DNA from: Hemileia vastatrix
Lineage: Eukaryota > Basidiomycota > Pucciniomycetes > Pucciniales > Zaghouaniaceae
Direction of reading: 5' to 3'
Assembly (NCBI GenBank): GCA_030280995.1
Contig: JASXTE010000016.1
Span: 21,610,001 to 21,674,000, forward strand
DNA length: 64,000 nt
Part shown: positions 33,651 to 45,624 of the stretch, one piece after another
How positions within the stretch are numbered: the stretch's first letter is position 1
Layout: every line of letters begins with the position of its first letter
Position numbers and translations under genes: made by a program
The notes under the pieces: model-generated
Databases searched by the model: none
Seen by the model: the letters and a program-made list of their open reading frames with translations, nothing else
What the model was told of the DNA's origin: nothing

Positions 33651-34338
33651 CAGATTGATTCTAAAATACCATTTTTTATTATTTTGTACTCTGGGAAGAG
33701 TATAAGTTATCATCAACAAAGATTTTTATGGTAACATCAAGGATGAGGATAAACTATGATTAGATATTCTGCTTGAAGGGTTTTTTAGTGGGACTCATAA
33801 GAGGTATGACTCAGCTGTGAAGAATAGGTCACTATCAATGTAAAAACAAATATGGCTGAATAAGTAGTTGGAATTTTCACTCAAAAGAGATCCTGTGGAA
33901 TTAAAAATTATTGTCATTTGAGGATATATGAAGAGGCAGTTGAGCTGGATAGTGGAAAAGCTATTTGGATGAATATAAAGACTAAAGTGTACTTAGCAGA
34001 AGTCAAGTAACTTGTGCTAAAAAAGGTTAGTAGATAGAGCACCCAATTTATGCATCTGTATTTATGAAGAATTTCAATGCTAATAATTATTTTATTTAAG
34101 AGGTCAAATATTATTTAAAGAAATTAGATGGAGATGCACCTTCAAGTTCTCACTTAAATTGTTTTGTGTGAATTTATGATTCAAGTGTTTCACAAGGCGC
34201 TATATGCTTTTCTCCCATTTTTTATGGATATTATGATTTTATGAAGATTATATTGAAGGCAAAATTAGTCAAAAGGAGGCTATGTAAAAATTCCTAGGGA
34301 ATAGAGCTAGTCAGGAAGAATAAAATGAAAACATTTAT
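33651..34338. other. Probable gypsy 3' region, decayed
   Basis: Between the pol remnant and the antisense gene fragment. No open frame or repeat that I can support. Confidence 0.4.
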
Positions 34339-34521
34339 CTAATCAGAGTCTCCATCAAATATTGTGTGAAATTCTTTCCATTTGTTGGGCATGATAACAT
34401 TTTTGGGATCTGCAGGAAAACCAGGGATTGAACTAGAGCTATTTTTTTTGATTAGTTGAATTGTCATTTTTATATGAATGTAGCAGGAGTTTAATTTTCT
34501 TCTGAGAAGCCAGGAGTGCAA
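34339..34521 (-). pseudogene. Antisense cysteine-cluster gene (locus 3), C-terminal fragment
   Basis: The minus strand encodes RRKLNSCYIHIKMTIQLIKK ... IPGFPADPKNVIMPNKWKEF ... DGDSD and a stop. This aligns with the second exon of the gene at 46.2 kb (AELEACYTHIEMIGQLMNE ... ILGFPPDPCHFVIPEDWKGY ... QDTEY). It again lies antisense to a gypsy pol, here the plus-strand one at 32.2-33.65 kb. The cysteine-cluster half is not found. Confidence 0.6.
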
Positions 34522-34529
34522 TTAAGGGT

Positions 34530-36480
34530 TGATGACATGAAATCATAGATAAGGAAAAGGCACAAGAAAATTCACATAAGATGATCAAATGTAAATGGTT
34601 TGGGAACCCATCCTAAGTAAATAAATTTTTTAATTCTTTCAAAGAAAAAAAATCAAGGACAGGTATTTAAAGTTAGAATGAAGTACTTACTTTCAAGAAG
34701 ATTTTTGGGGAACACAGACACAGGGGGAAAAAAGTGGACTGGAGGGAAAGTTGTTTTTCAGGTTTCCTGGAGTAATCTGTGGAGTAATTTTGTAGGGGCA
34801 GGAATTAGTGAAAAATTTTCAAGTAAATTTTTTGAAAAATCTTGTGGAGTTCCTCTCTTTTTTCCTGCCTTGAAATCATGACATCAAGAATAAAGAAAAA
34901 TAATTTATTGTTTTCTCAATTTTGAATCATATTGTACATTTTAAAAAGAGATACTATATGTTCCATACAAAATATGAAATAATCAAAATTCAGGTATACT
35001 GCATATAAATCATGCATGCTCAAGAATATTCAATATATATTTAAAATAAATATTAAATCTGGATGTATATTTCATAAACAATAATTATTTATCATGTGTA
35101 TTCAAAATCTATTTATGATGCAAATTGATTATACTTTAAATTAATTATTGAATATGTATTTATTGAGCACATGAGGAGCTGTGAAAAATAATTAAAGTTT
35201 GGATAATGAGCTTTCAATTTATAAATATATATTCATATATTTTCTGCAACTATACTCCAGCTATATCTGATATTGCAGAGATAGGCAAAAAAGAAAGCTT
35301 TGATATTCCCAAAATATAATTTTTTTATAAAAACTATAGTTTTTCTTCATGATTTTATATCTATTCTAAGTCAAATTACACAAAAAGAAATTCACATGAC
35401 CTGAAATATCATTTTTTTTCAGAAGAACCATATTAGTTGTTAATTTTTGAAAAATGAGGAAAATAAACTTACTTAGCCCCTAGATAATTCAGAAAAGGTT
35501 TTTCTTTTCAAATTATTCTGAAAAATAACAGAGGAAAAAACTCCAATCTAATAGCACATTGGATTCTTTAAATTTCATGGAATATTTTAAGAAGATTTTT
35601 CTAATTTAATAGATATTGACAGTGTATGCTAGTATCTAAGTATGATTTAATAGAAAATATTAATGGTACTACTACTTAATGATAAATTATTTAGTTATTA
35701 AACCCCAGAGGAAGACTAATAAAATATTTATCCTCAATATAAACTCACAATACTTAGATTTTTATGTGTGCTAGTGGTGGAAAATAAATAAATTAAATAT
35801 AGTTATAGATCATATAAAGATAAAATCAATTTATAAATGCTTTTTAATATATTTATATATGATAATAAATGTGTTATAGGGTTTATTTAAATTGTAGTAC
35901 GTAAGTGATGTCCAATAACCCGTCAAATTCTCCCTTACTTATACCAAAATTCACTGGAGTGCACAGACCTTCAATCCAGATGATGTCACTGCTATTCCCG
36001 GAAATAACAGCACTGTGAGGACCCATCACCTCCCCATGGAATCCACTTCAAGATGTTTCAACACCAAGACCTCCAGTAAAAACCCTCCATCACAATTATT
36101 GATATCTCAGACCCATACCATAAAGAGAATATACAGATAAAAGCAGATACCATAAAGAAACAGGTAAAATAACTCATCTATAGAGTATATAATGAAATGA
36201 AAAGCATATAAAGGAACTAAATAAGCTCTAAAAGCCCCCAATAACATCCTCAATCATCCATATTAATCCTGTATTCATATCCCAACCCATGAATCTGTGA
36301 AAATGCATCAAAGGAAGCAGATTAAGTTGTCCAATCTGGATATATGCACCTGAAAAAGGTTTATATACTTATGAAGGCATTGTGAGTCCACTGAATACGC
36401 CAATAATACCTAAAATAACAAAAAAATAAAATTTATAGGCTATTTAGAGGCTAAAACCCACTTATAGACCTAAATATACA
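34530..36480. other. AT-rich region, no supported gene
   Basis: Mostly irregular AT-rich DNA. A somewhat less AT-rich piece at 35910-36160 (with GGAAATAACAGCACTGTGAG) looks like worn coding or LTR sequence but I cannot assign it. Confidence 0.45.
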
Positions 36481-36485
36481 TAATA

Positions 36486-36682
36486 GGGGTATCAAAGTTA
36501 GAAATATTCAATTTCAAAATACCTCTTTTTTCCACCAAATGAACCATGACTATTTTTTAAAATATGAAATATTGTGCCCCCAAAAAACCTTATTATTGAG
36601 AGTTAATGTCAAGTTTTTCTCTTTCTTTTTGTGTTGTGTATTGCCTTTGAAATAATTACAAATTTCTAACTTTGTTACCCCC
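36486..36682. mobile_element. 197-bp MITE with Harbinger copy A/B-like ends
   Basis: Ends are GGGGTATCAAAGTTAGAAAT at 36486 and the inverse of GGGGGTAACAAAGTTAGAAAT at 36682, flanked on both sides by TAATA (36481-36485, 36683-36687). The first ten bases resemble the ends of copies A and B. No coding capacity; probably moved by a related transposase. Confidence 0.75.
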
Positions 36683-36689
36683 TAATATA

Positions 36690-39600
36690 AGCACATATCT
36701 CATTGAATATGAAGTTTATGTATACATATAAGCTTATTTATGTCTATAATTACTTAATATCACTAAAGATAAGTATATTATGACTCCATTAAAGCTTTAA
36801 TAAGTATTTTAAGGCTATGGATAAGCTACTTGAGCTACTTTAAGTCATATAATAGTGTAATAACTATATATATATGTATTATAACCATATATATAGGTAT
36901 TATAACCTTAATCTTAACTTATAAGCCTAATATAATTAAGTTCATCTTATTTTAAACATAATAATTACTCAGTCCTGGGGATACCTAGGCTGACAGATAT
37001 CATTAGCCATTTAAACCTTTTTTTATTGATTTTTTTTTCTCCTTTTGTCATATCAAATCTTTAATTCTTTAATAAACTTCCGTATGAGACATGCTTTGGA
37101 TACAAATATCTTGTGTGAAGTTAATATTACAAGTGATTTTTAGAATTAAATTGTTAAAAATTGATTTATTCAAAATTTTTTGCCCATAATTTGGAGTTCT
37201 TGAGATGGTAATCACCAATTTTTTGCCATATTTATTTTCTTTTTTTCCCTTAATTCTCTTTTTCAACTCAATTTTACTTTACTTAATAATATTTCCTCAT
37301 CATAATTCACAAGTTCTACTATTACTTCTACATGAATCATCTGTTAAGACCTTTTGGTGTGGTTGATGTATCACATTCTTTTTGGTTCCAATCAAATATT
37401 TACATTACTTAAGTTTTTTCCAAGTTACTGGAGATAATTCATCACCTCAATTTATTTTAATTTTTGAATGATGGAAAAAAATGGGATATGAGGTGATGAA
37501 TCATAGAAAGTGAAGTCCATATTTTTTAAAAAATAATTTATTCAGCTAATTGAACTTTTGATTTAATGATAGGCTTTTCTTTACATATATACTTGGAAAA
37601 CACTTTATTTTTAAGGCAAAATTAAAAATTAAAAATTAATTTTTGTATTAGATGGTCTGCAGTTAAAATTGGTAGCTAATGGCTTTAATATTTCACTTAA
37701 AATTGAAGTGGAAGAAATCACCTTTATAATTCCATTAACAGCTCCTCTTTATCCTACTTTTTTCCCTTTTGAATCCCCGCTTTCACCCCTGCAGGAACAC
37801 CCCTTACGGAGCTTGAGTTACTCACTGGGGTGTTGAATATCTTTTACATACACACTTTGTTTCACCTCTTGAGCCCCCTCTTTCTTACACAGTTTTATTT
37901 TTTTTCTTCTACAAGCCCTCTTGTTTTAATCTTTTTACCCATACTCATTGTCTCTTTCTTTCTCTGAGACTACTCATTGTATCAGCTAGCCCCTTCATCC
38001 ACCCAATACCTTTTCCTTCTCCCTAATCTCTTACTTAGTTCCTTAAATACTTAATTGGAATGGAAAAAAACTTCATGAACACTAAATTATATGTTATTCA
38101 GTTTTCCAAGAGAATAAGTGAAAGAGTAGAAGAAAGTGCAATGAAAATACTGAGGACATGTGCAAGGAAGTGTTGCTGTGACACTTTACTGCACGTGACT
38201 TGGTATTTCAAGGCACCCAGTCAGTTTTATGATTGAAGGGGAATGAAAGTATTGAGATCATGTGCCAAAAAGTGTTGCTGCAACACTTTGCAGCATGTGA
38301 CTTGGGGCTGAAAATGAGTAAGTTAGAGAAAATTTAGAGGGGTTATATAAGACATGAGGCCCCATGAAAAAAAGCATTTCAGAAGTACTTTTCCCATGAA
38401 ATGTGGGGGTTTAAGGGTGTAAGTTGGTGAGCAGAAGGATGGAAGTGGGGAGGAAATTGGGAATGGCTGATGGGAAAAAATAAAAAATGTAGAGGTGCAA
38501 AGGGGTCCTGGGGGTGAGAAGGACAACCTTTTAGGTGGTAATTGAGGGATTTTAAAGAAGTAGGGGGTAATTCAAGAAGAAAATATTGGACTTGGGGGGT
38601 AGAATGTGGAATTTAAGGCAGTGAAAAATTGGGGACATGTGATCTTTGCAAAAAAAATGTGTGGGATTTGGAGAACTGGGAGAGAACACACTGAGGGATA
38701 ATGGTTAAATGTATAGAGTGGGGGTTATATAAAATTACAGAGTAGGATAAAATGAATGCTTTCAAAGATTTTTTGTTTTAATGGTAAGTGAGGGACAAAG
38801 AGTGGGTGAAGGAAGATTTTATAATGCAGGGGGGTAAATTTTCAGTGATTAATCTACCTCAGGTCAAAAAATAAAAAATGGGTGTCAAAGAATGGGAAAG
38901 AAATCATCCACTCTTGATGGAAATTTATATTAAAAATGACATGCATTTAAAAGATTTTTTTAATATGCTTATGGGATCTGGCCAATATTTACTTTCATTA
39001 TTCATGAATGATGGATATAAAATTTAGATAAAAAATAAATATTTTTTTCATAAATTTTGAGCAATAATTTTTACTGTGTACTAGTTATGTGTTATTTTCT
39101 ACATATTTCAATATTTCATTATGTGGAAGTGTATTGAAGTACATATAGTATGAAAATTTGAACCAGATCATATGTGTAAGAAAAAGAGATGAAAAAATCT
39201 AAATATTTTTTGGAACTTTAGAAGTCTATAATAATCAACATAAAAATGTTCTGAACTGGCCAAAAATTAGATAAAAATTAATAAAACAATTTATCAGAAA
39301 ATTTTTTAAGAAATTAAATTAAAAAATTTAATCTTGGACTATCTTGAAGAACTATGATAAATTTCTTTACTTATATTATGAATCAGAACTGTATATAGCA
39401 CTAAAATTTGTAAAAAAGGTGAGTTTCAGCCTACCCAGAATTATAACCAGGTTACAACAAGGTTACTCAGAAGTAAAAAAAAATGACTTGCATACCAGTT
39501 CTATTTTTTTCCCTTGTGAGAAGGAGAAAGTACTCTTGCCACATTTGGTACATAAGTGGAAAATGTTTTCATGGAAAAATATTTTTCAAATGAAGTAGGT

Positions 39601-39779
39601 CATTTAGCTTTAGGCATAGTAGAGATCTATTTTTGAGTATAAGAAGGAAGAGATTCACTTTAAACAGGTAAAGACTCAATATGAGGGTGAGTAGCGCTAT
39701 TAGGACTAGCTAGTATAGTAGAAGTGCTAGACACATCATCAGGGGGGGATTGTACAAATCCATTAGGAGAGGATTTCTC
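36690..39779. other. Long stretch without a recognised gene
   Basis: AT-rich to mixed DNA. It includes a pyrimidine-rich part at 37740-38030, a direct repeat at 38141-38305 and a G-rich part around 38400-38850. Short open frames here have no recognisable motif. Confidence 0.45.
38141..38305. repeat. Direct repeat with internal palindrome
   Basis: Two ~62-bp copies spaced 102 bp apart (38141-38202, 38243-38305). Each contains AAGTGTTGCTG followed by (C/G)ACACTTT and ends in TGTGACTTGG or CGTGACTTGG. The second copy has the palindrome AAGTGTTGCTGCAACACTT. Confidence 0.75.
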
Positions 39780-40315
39780 CCTCATTTTTGGCTTCCAAAT
39801 TCTCCCCTCCTTGGATACCTTTAATCACCCTTTCCTCCATCATTTTTGTCTTAAATACTCCCCTAAAAACCTCCTCAAACCCCCCACTAGCCCCCCTATA
39901 ACCCCTCTTTGGCATTCTTTATCTCTACCTATCCCCCTTCTGCCTACCTTTAAACAGGCCCACCCCCTCCCCTAACTCATTAACAATAACACATTAAGTA
40001 ATTAAATTGTTAATTTTTTTTTAAGTTAATGACTGCTTTTTAACAATTATTCTTTAACTTACTAATTTTTTAATGAATTTATTATTTAATAAAAGAGGAT
40101 AGGGGATCTGGGAAAGAATGGAGGGGGTAGGAGTGAGATAAATGATGTCAAGGACATGTTTAATGAGGGTTTTAGGGAGTTTTTATGGGTTTTTGGAAGA
40201 TTTATTGAGGGTTTTTGGAGGAAGTTTATTGGGTATTAAAGAGAGGTGTTTTTAGGGTGTTGTTAGGGGGTATTAAGGACACCAACAAGGGGGGAAGAGG
40301 GGAAATGAAGAAGCC
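39780..40315. repeat. Foldback with C-rich and G-rich arms beside copy C
   Basis: Left arm about 39780-39975 is C-rich, right arm about 40090-40315 G-rich, with an AT-rich centre. It resembles the foldback at 9.2-9.83 kb in copy A and, as there, lies upstream of the TET-like coding region. Confidence 0.6.
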
Positions 40316-40536
40316 ATAAAAAAATTGACAGTTATTTATTAGAAAATTTAATAATTTTTTTTTGTTTTTTTTTTTTTGCAGAATTTTAGAAAAAATTTCC
40401 TCAGTTTCAATTGAAGTAATAATTATTCTTATTAATTTTTTGTGGCAAATTTTTATGGTCACATATTTTAATTTATATGGGTTCATTTTTTATATTTTTA
40501 TTTTTGAAAAATAACCAGTTTTTTTTTTAAAAAAAT

Positions 40537-40760
40537 GATTTTGGTTTAGGAAATGGAATCATTTAATCTTCTTGTAACTATTCTCACAATAATCACCAAA
40601 CAAAAAAAGCACCCCCAGGTTTTAAGTCTTTTCAAGAATTCACACATTTTGGGTGCTCATATCAGATCAGTCAAAAGTTAATCCAATGAATCAAAAAATC
40701 AAAAAAGAAGGTAAAAGTAATAATTTAATAAAAATTTAGGTAGAAAAAAAAAGTATGAGG
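40537..40760 (+). pseudogene. TET-like dioxygenase C-terminal remnant, copy C
   Basis: Reads DFGLGNGII then a stop, then NHQTKKAPPG (the distal His region) and THFGCSYQISQKLI, followed by another stop. The HxD part is missing. It matches copies A and B, and the 90 bp downstream (TGTATAACAGGTAATCATGA) also match. Confidence 0.75.
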
Positions 40761-41509
40761 TTTTTAGAGTCAACAAATATTTATTATTACTTCATAAATT
40801 TGTAATAAATAAATCTGAAATTTCAATTTAATAAACTAAATTAATGCAACAATGTCCTTGTGATGTATAACAGGTAATCATGACAACATTAATTTTTTTC
40901 ATGTTGTTCCTCTAACTTACTCCTGTGGAAGGTCTTAAACTTAATTTATAGACTTTATCTGCATTTTGGAATGATCAATTGTCATTAACTTAAAACTAGT
41001 AAATTTGACTTATCTTATTTATTTATTTTTGTAATTATAATAAATTTTGTTGACTTGCACCCCTTAATTCAAAAAAATTCAGGGGAGGGTATTACCAAAT
41101 TTTCAATCCTGACATGCAAATTTGATGACTTGAAAGTTTTTTGGTGATACAGACCCCTTGCTTCAATAAGATGCAAGGGGGGGTATTTGCAAATATTCAA
41201 AACAGATATAGAATTTCGTTGACTTGGCTATATTTAGAAAGGCAAGCTTATTGACTTTATTTTAAAGTTGATAAATTTGATTTGAAAACTGAAAGAGGTA
41301 ATAAATAGTGCATCAAATTTTTCCAATGGGACCATTTATAATGAATTTTTTAAATTTCTTGATATATTACTTGACTGATGATGGAAAGTGTGAAAAAATA
41401 TGGGAAGTTATGAAATAATTTTATGTCCAAAAAATTATAAACAAATGTGGGAAATAGAACTAAAAAACTAGTAATTTATCAAACATTTTAATTAAGTTTT
41501 AAATTTCCT

Positions 41510-42766
41510 CAATAGATTTATTAGCCTTAACACATTCTATCATGAAAAAATTCTTTTTGGAATCACCTTCCAGTTGATACTTGAGTTTCATCTGATCCAA
41601 TAGGAAATTTTACTAAATAGTTTTCTCCTGTTTCTTTGTTTTTTTCAATACTTAGAGTTAGCTCAAGTTTCTTCTCCTCCAAGTCTTGTGCCCTATCATC
41701 CCTCCATAAGGAGAGTTCATATTGTTACTTTTGAAAGCTAAGAGTCTCACATGCAACTTTTAGTTTACCTAATTTTTTATAAAAAATTAACAAAAAACAA
41801 AACAAAAAGAGGATAATCACTCAAGAGGAATCCCATCACTTACCAGTATCACTTTTTTCTAAAAAACTCTTTGATAGAATAAATATGTTTTTAAGAAGTA
41901 CTATACATTTTTTGTTCTCTTTGGCTTCTGAAATTTAGATTATTTGAAGGTCTTTGGGTTTTTCTTAAAGGAATTTAGTATATTTTTGTCATCGTCATCA
42001 TTGTTGCTAGCTTCAGAGTTTCTTGATTGTGGCTCCTGGATTTGTTCATTGGCCTTTATAGAAATAAGAAAAAAAAGGAGTAAGCAAAAAAATTGACTAG
42101 ATACAAGAAAATAAATCACTGGAGTTTGATTGGGTTGGCTTATGTAACTATGAGGATCTATAGAAAAGATATCTTGATTAGTTGAATTAAAAAGTAGTGA
42201 GGCTTGAGTGGAAGAATATGCTTCAAAAATATTTATCTTGATATCATATTTGGGGATAGAATCTTCCCTATCCAACATGTTTAATGATTAAAATAAGCTT
42301 TCTATCCAAAAATAGAATCCATCTCTTTATAGTAAGGACATAAAGAATCAAGATTATCATCTATAGATTTTATGCCCTTGCTGATATCATGGTCATTAAT
42401 ACCAAAACTAGTGGAAGATGGAAGAGTCTTTGCCTACATTTTTTTTTCTGATAGTGATTGAAGTTCTCAGAAATTAGTTTTGAAAAAAGATTTATCCTTC
42501 CCTTTTTCTTATTTCTTAATTTGTTGGCCATTAGAAGATAGCCATTGAAGTTTGATTCAGGGGGCTCTCCTACTTTAGTTACATTCTCAGTACCAAAACA
42601 AGAATCATAATAAGTTTTAGTTTTTAGACAGTTGATAAGTGTGAGGTGATCATCTTTTTTTAGTTGAAGTGTCTTTAATTTTTTAGCTGATTGAGGGAAA
42701 GAGCAAGTTATTAAATTTGAAGAACAACTTGGTGAAGGCTGCCTTTGAGAAAATATGTGATGACGG
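41510..42766 (-). pseudogene. Myb/SANT-like coiled-coil protein remnant, copy C
   Basis: On the minus strand the gene can be followed from just after its start (RQPSPSCSS-like codons near 42740) through MDxIF and NMLDREDSIP (42250) to the coiled coil near 41640-41740, which holds a single 20-residue repeat. Stops and frameshifts are frequent. The first codons are lost at the gypsy junction at 42767. Confidence 0.7.
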
Positions 42767-43902
42767 TGTAGAGAGTTCTAAAGTACTAAGCAGTAGACAC
42801 AATGCAAGATGGGTTGGTTCTTATTTTCAATTTCTAAAAAGAAGTACCTGCCACTCTTATTTTTAAAGACAGCGCAATAATGTGTAACACTAATATTTGA
42901 TTAGAAATTTTATAAGTTGAGAGATGAGTTTTAAAGATCAGGAAGAAAATAAGTATTACTATCTGGGTATTTCTATTCTTAACAAGCGCTAATATCCACA
43001 GCTACTCCCTCTTGAAGTGCTCTCTTTGAATATGCCTTATTATAGCAATAAAATAACTCTAATAATAGTCAATCCTACTGAATCTATATATTCTCAATCA
43101 ATTGATTTCAGAAAATCTAATATCTTATACTTGAATCCACAATTATTAACTACTTGTATGTTCCCTTTTTATATTTTTCCAGAACTCAAAACACAGTTCC
43201 CTAGTGGATCTCCAGCGCTTACTCTAGTGCCACATTAGTAAAACAATAACAAATCTATTAGTAAACTACGTACACCGCTTGTAACAACTACGGCGCCTAA
43301 AACCTACCCTATGCTTACTAACACTAGTATTAACTTGTTTCACTCATACTCCACATGCACGCTCCTGACTGTACCTTTGTTTTGTTTCAGCGCTACTTCT
43401 AAGTTTGACTCCTTCTAACGCTGATCCTGGTCGTTTTGACTCTTGGGTAGTTTTGTGATTGAGTCCCCTCTCTCCTTACTTTATTACTAAGTCCATAGTT
43501 CTGACAACTCACTTAACTAGTTAACCTCCTACATTACCTGTTTCAGTAAGTTACCACACTAGCCGTGGTGCAGTATACTATGCACTTGAGTCCTTCCTTG
43601 AGCCATAATTCCTTCCTTAATTTATAACACACAATTATTGGAAAATCTAAATCCATATTGTTCAGCGCTTGCAGTCCTAAATTGATAACACACAATTCCC
43701 CTTTGTGCAGTGCATCATGCTGCAAAATCTGAGCACACAGACCCTGAATCCTCTTCTGCACTTCTATTTCCCTTTGTTCTTTGAAACACACAAATACGTA
43801 ATATATTTTAGCACTACCTACTGCGCTATGAATCCCCTTTGTTCTTCCTGGACTATGCAAGCTGATTGGTCCAAAATCAAGCTACCTGCCAGGCATGTAC
43901 CA
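42767..43902 (-). repeat. 3' LTR of the old gypsy element (probable)
   Basis: It begins TGTAGAGAGTTC inside the Myb-like gene of copy C. Its right end is placed at ACCA (43899-43902) because the next bases, TCCTCCCTCTACTTGC then TGTCCCC, match the tract that follows the young LTR at 50707. About 1.14 kb, close to the 1152 bp of the young LTR. The partner is outside the window, so the borders are estimates. Confidence 0.6.
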
Positions 43903-43937
43903 AATCCTCCCTCTACTTGCAACTGTCCCCAGGAGCC

Positions 43938-43945
43938 TATAAATA
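43938..43945 (+). promoter_or_regulatory. TATA box for antisense gene 1
   Basis: TATAAATA on the plus strand, 137 bp before the first ATG (44082). The same octamer precedes the next antisense gene at 45579. Confidence 0.5.
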
Positions 43946-44081
43946 CCCTGCATCTTGTAGAGTTTTCTTCCTCCATCTTCCAACTTCTTCCCTCATTCAC
44001 TAAAAATCATCATCTTTACCTTCTCCCTCTTCTTCTACTGCTACCAGATATCTATTTTCCTTCTTAAATTTATATCCTTCA

Positions 44082-45123
44082 ATGAATACTAGAAAAACTT
44101 CCATTAAAACCAAAAATACCGCCAACGTTGTGGACGCAATCTGACAGTTTGTGCGCACACAGCCCACTGCTGCTCTACCTACGACACCAGCAACTATGCT
44201 GATGGGTGAGACAAGATGCACCCGCTGCATCAAGAATGGCATAAATCCCTGCCACTTCTCAAAAGCCTGCCATGGCAATAATTTCTTTAGTGTAAATTTT
44301 CTTCACTTCACTTCCTTCCTTTCTTCCTATTACTAACTTCTATTTCTTTCATTCCTAGTCATGCGATTACTGTAAAAAATGCAAAAAGAAGTGTAGTTAC
44401 GAAGGGCCTCCCACTGTTGCGTGCCTGGACCCCAAAGCTTCCACTACAGATATGATGAGTCAGATGACCATCAAGCACCCTTCACCTACTCCTTCGACCC
44501 CACCTGACAACAAACAAGTTAAAGTTGGTTACCGCGCACCTACACCCAGTAGTTTTGCTTTTATCCCTAAATCTCCCTTTTCAGAGGAGAGTTCAGTAAG
44601 TCCTCTTTTCTTCTTCTCCCTCTTCTGATCTAACACTAACATTCTCTTTTTCCTCTTTTAGAATGCGCCAGATACACCTTACGCTGAAACGCCTCTGCCT
44701 CCTGTAGTTCCTTTATTCCTTCCAGCCTTGGAAGAAGATCCCGTCTGGGATACAAAACCTATTCTGGAGTGTACTCCTTGTATGCCAACTCCTGACTGGA
44801 CTGTTATGCAGCCAGTTGGCAAAAACATCATCCCGGATGATTGGCCAACCAATATTTCTCCTAACATTGATGAGGAAGAGCCCACCATGGCTCAAAACTG
44901 GGAATTTTCAGAGCACATTGCCTGCACCCCATACAATGCAACCATGTGTTGTATGAACAACATGATAGGTGCTGTCAAGGAATTTCTCGAGTCAGTCCCG
45001 GTTTATACTTGCTCCGAGTTTAATAAACGCAAACAGCTAATAACCACCTTGCAACAAAACATGCAAGAGGCTGTTAACAACTGGGCCTTCTGTGTCCCAA
45101 TCTATGATGACACAGAATACTAA
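44082..45123 (+). pseudogene. Antisense cysteine-cluster gene 1 (locus 4)
   Basis: Three exons with good splice sites: 44082-44291, 44359-44595 and 44662-45123, all joining in phase 0. The first exon has an in-frame TGA at 44142-44144 (a CGA change would explain it); a later ATG at 44193 (MLMGETRC) could start a shorter protein. Across the first junction the cysteine cluster reads C-x2-C-x7-C-x5-C-x8-C-x2-C-x6-C, of Zn2Cys6 type but not canonical. Then come a Pro/Thr-rich linker and an acidic C-terminal domain with IIPDDW and repeated Cys, ending IYDDTEY. It lies between the 3' LTR and pol of the old gypsy element, on the opposite strand. The function is unknown; a DNA-binding regulator is possible. 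Confidence 0.6.
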
Positions 45124-45578
45124 AAATCTTCCTTGTATATATTCCTTATAAATTGTACATAGGCTTGTAAAAAAACACAATAATATTTTTATTTTTATTT
45201 TTTTTAACTCTGCTTGACCCCAAGTTCCTTGTGAGAACCCAACATCTGCGATATGAGTTGCCCCAAAAAATATCATCCTTTTTCCAGACAGCACACCTTA
45301 CTACTAAGTGCCTATGAAAGATGAAACACAAAATAAATTTGAGATCGGTGCTACTCCCTATAGCAGCAAAAAAATCCCCTGCGTCATATATGCATGTGTT
45401 CTCTTGAAATCTTCAGATCTTTGCAATATATGACTTTCCCTTGACCATGAAAGATTTGCCTTTCCTTAGGTCCCTCATTTTTTTTGATGAGAATCCTTTA
45501 TATCCTTCTTAGAAAACATCCAGCGCTCAAGTCAGACATGGTGCAAATGATGACTCCTCTATAATGCCATTGTTATCT
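45124..45578. other. Spacer between the two antisense genes
   Basis: No open frame of interest; it should hold the 3' end of gene 1 and the promoter of gene 2. Confidence 0.5.
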
Positions 45579-45586
45579 TATAAATA
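45579..45586 (+). promoter_or_regulatory. TATA box for antisense gene 2
   Basis: TATAAATA, 39 bp before the ATG at 45625, implying a very short leader if transcription starts about 30 bp downstream. Confidence 0.5.
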
Positions 45587-45624
45587 GCCCATCTAATAAC
45601 CTAGATCTCCTTCATCCAAATATC

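Larger units (their letters stand above)
40537..42766. mobile_element. Harbinger-type DNA transposon, remnant copy C
   Basis: It keeps, in the order and orientation of copy B, the end of the TET-like gene (40537-40760, +), the linker repeats (about 41050-41200) and the Myb-like gene (42766-41510, -). The transposase part is absent and no left terminus is seen. At 42767 it is cut by the LTR of the old gypsy element; the other half should lie beyond 64000. Confidence 0.75.

Noticed and set aside
38323..39598. Open frames of 67 to 84 codons
   Set aside because: No recognisable domain, no codon pattern that stands out, and no second copy in the window.
40257..40275. TTAGGGGGTATTAAGG, similar to the transposon terminus, near copy C
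   Set aside because: Only GGGGGTAT matches; the next bases and the flanks do not fit, and it lies inside the G-rich foldback arm.
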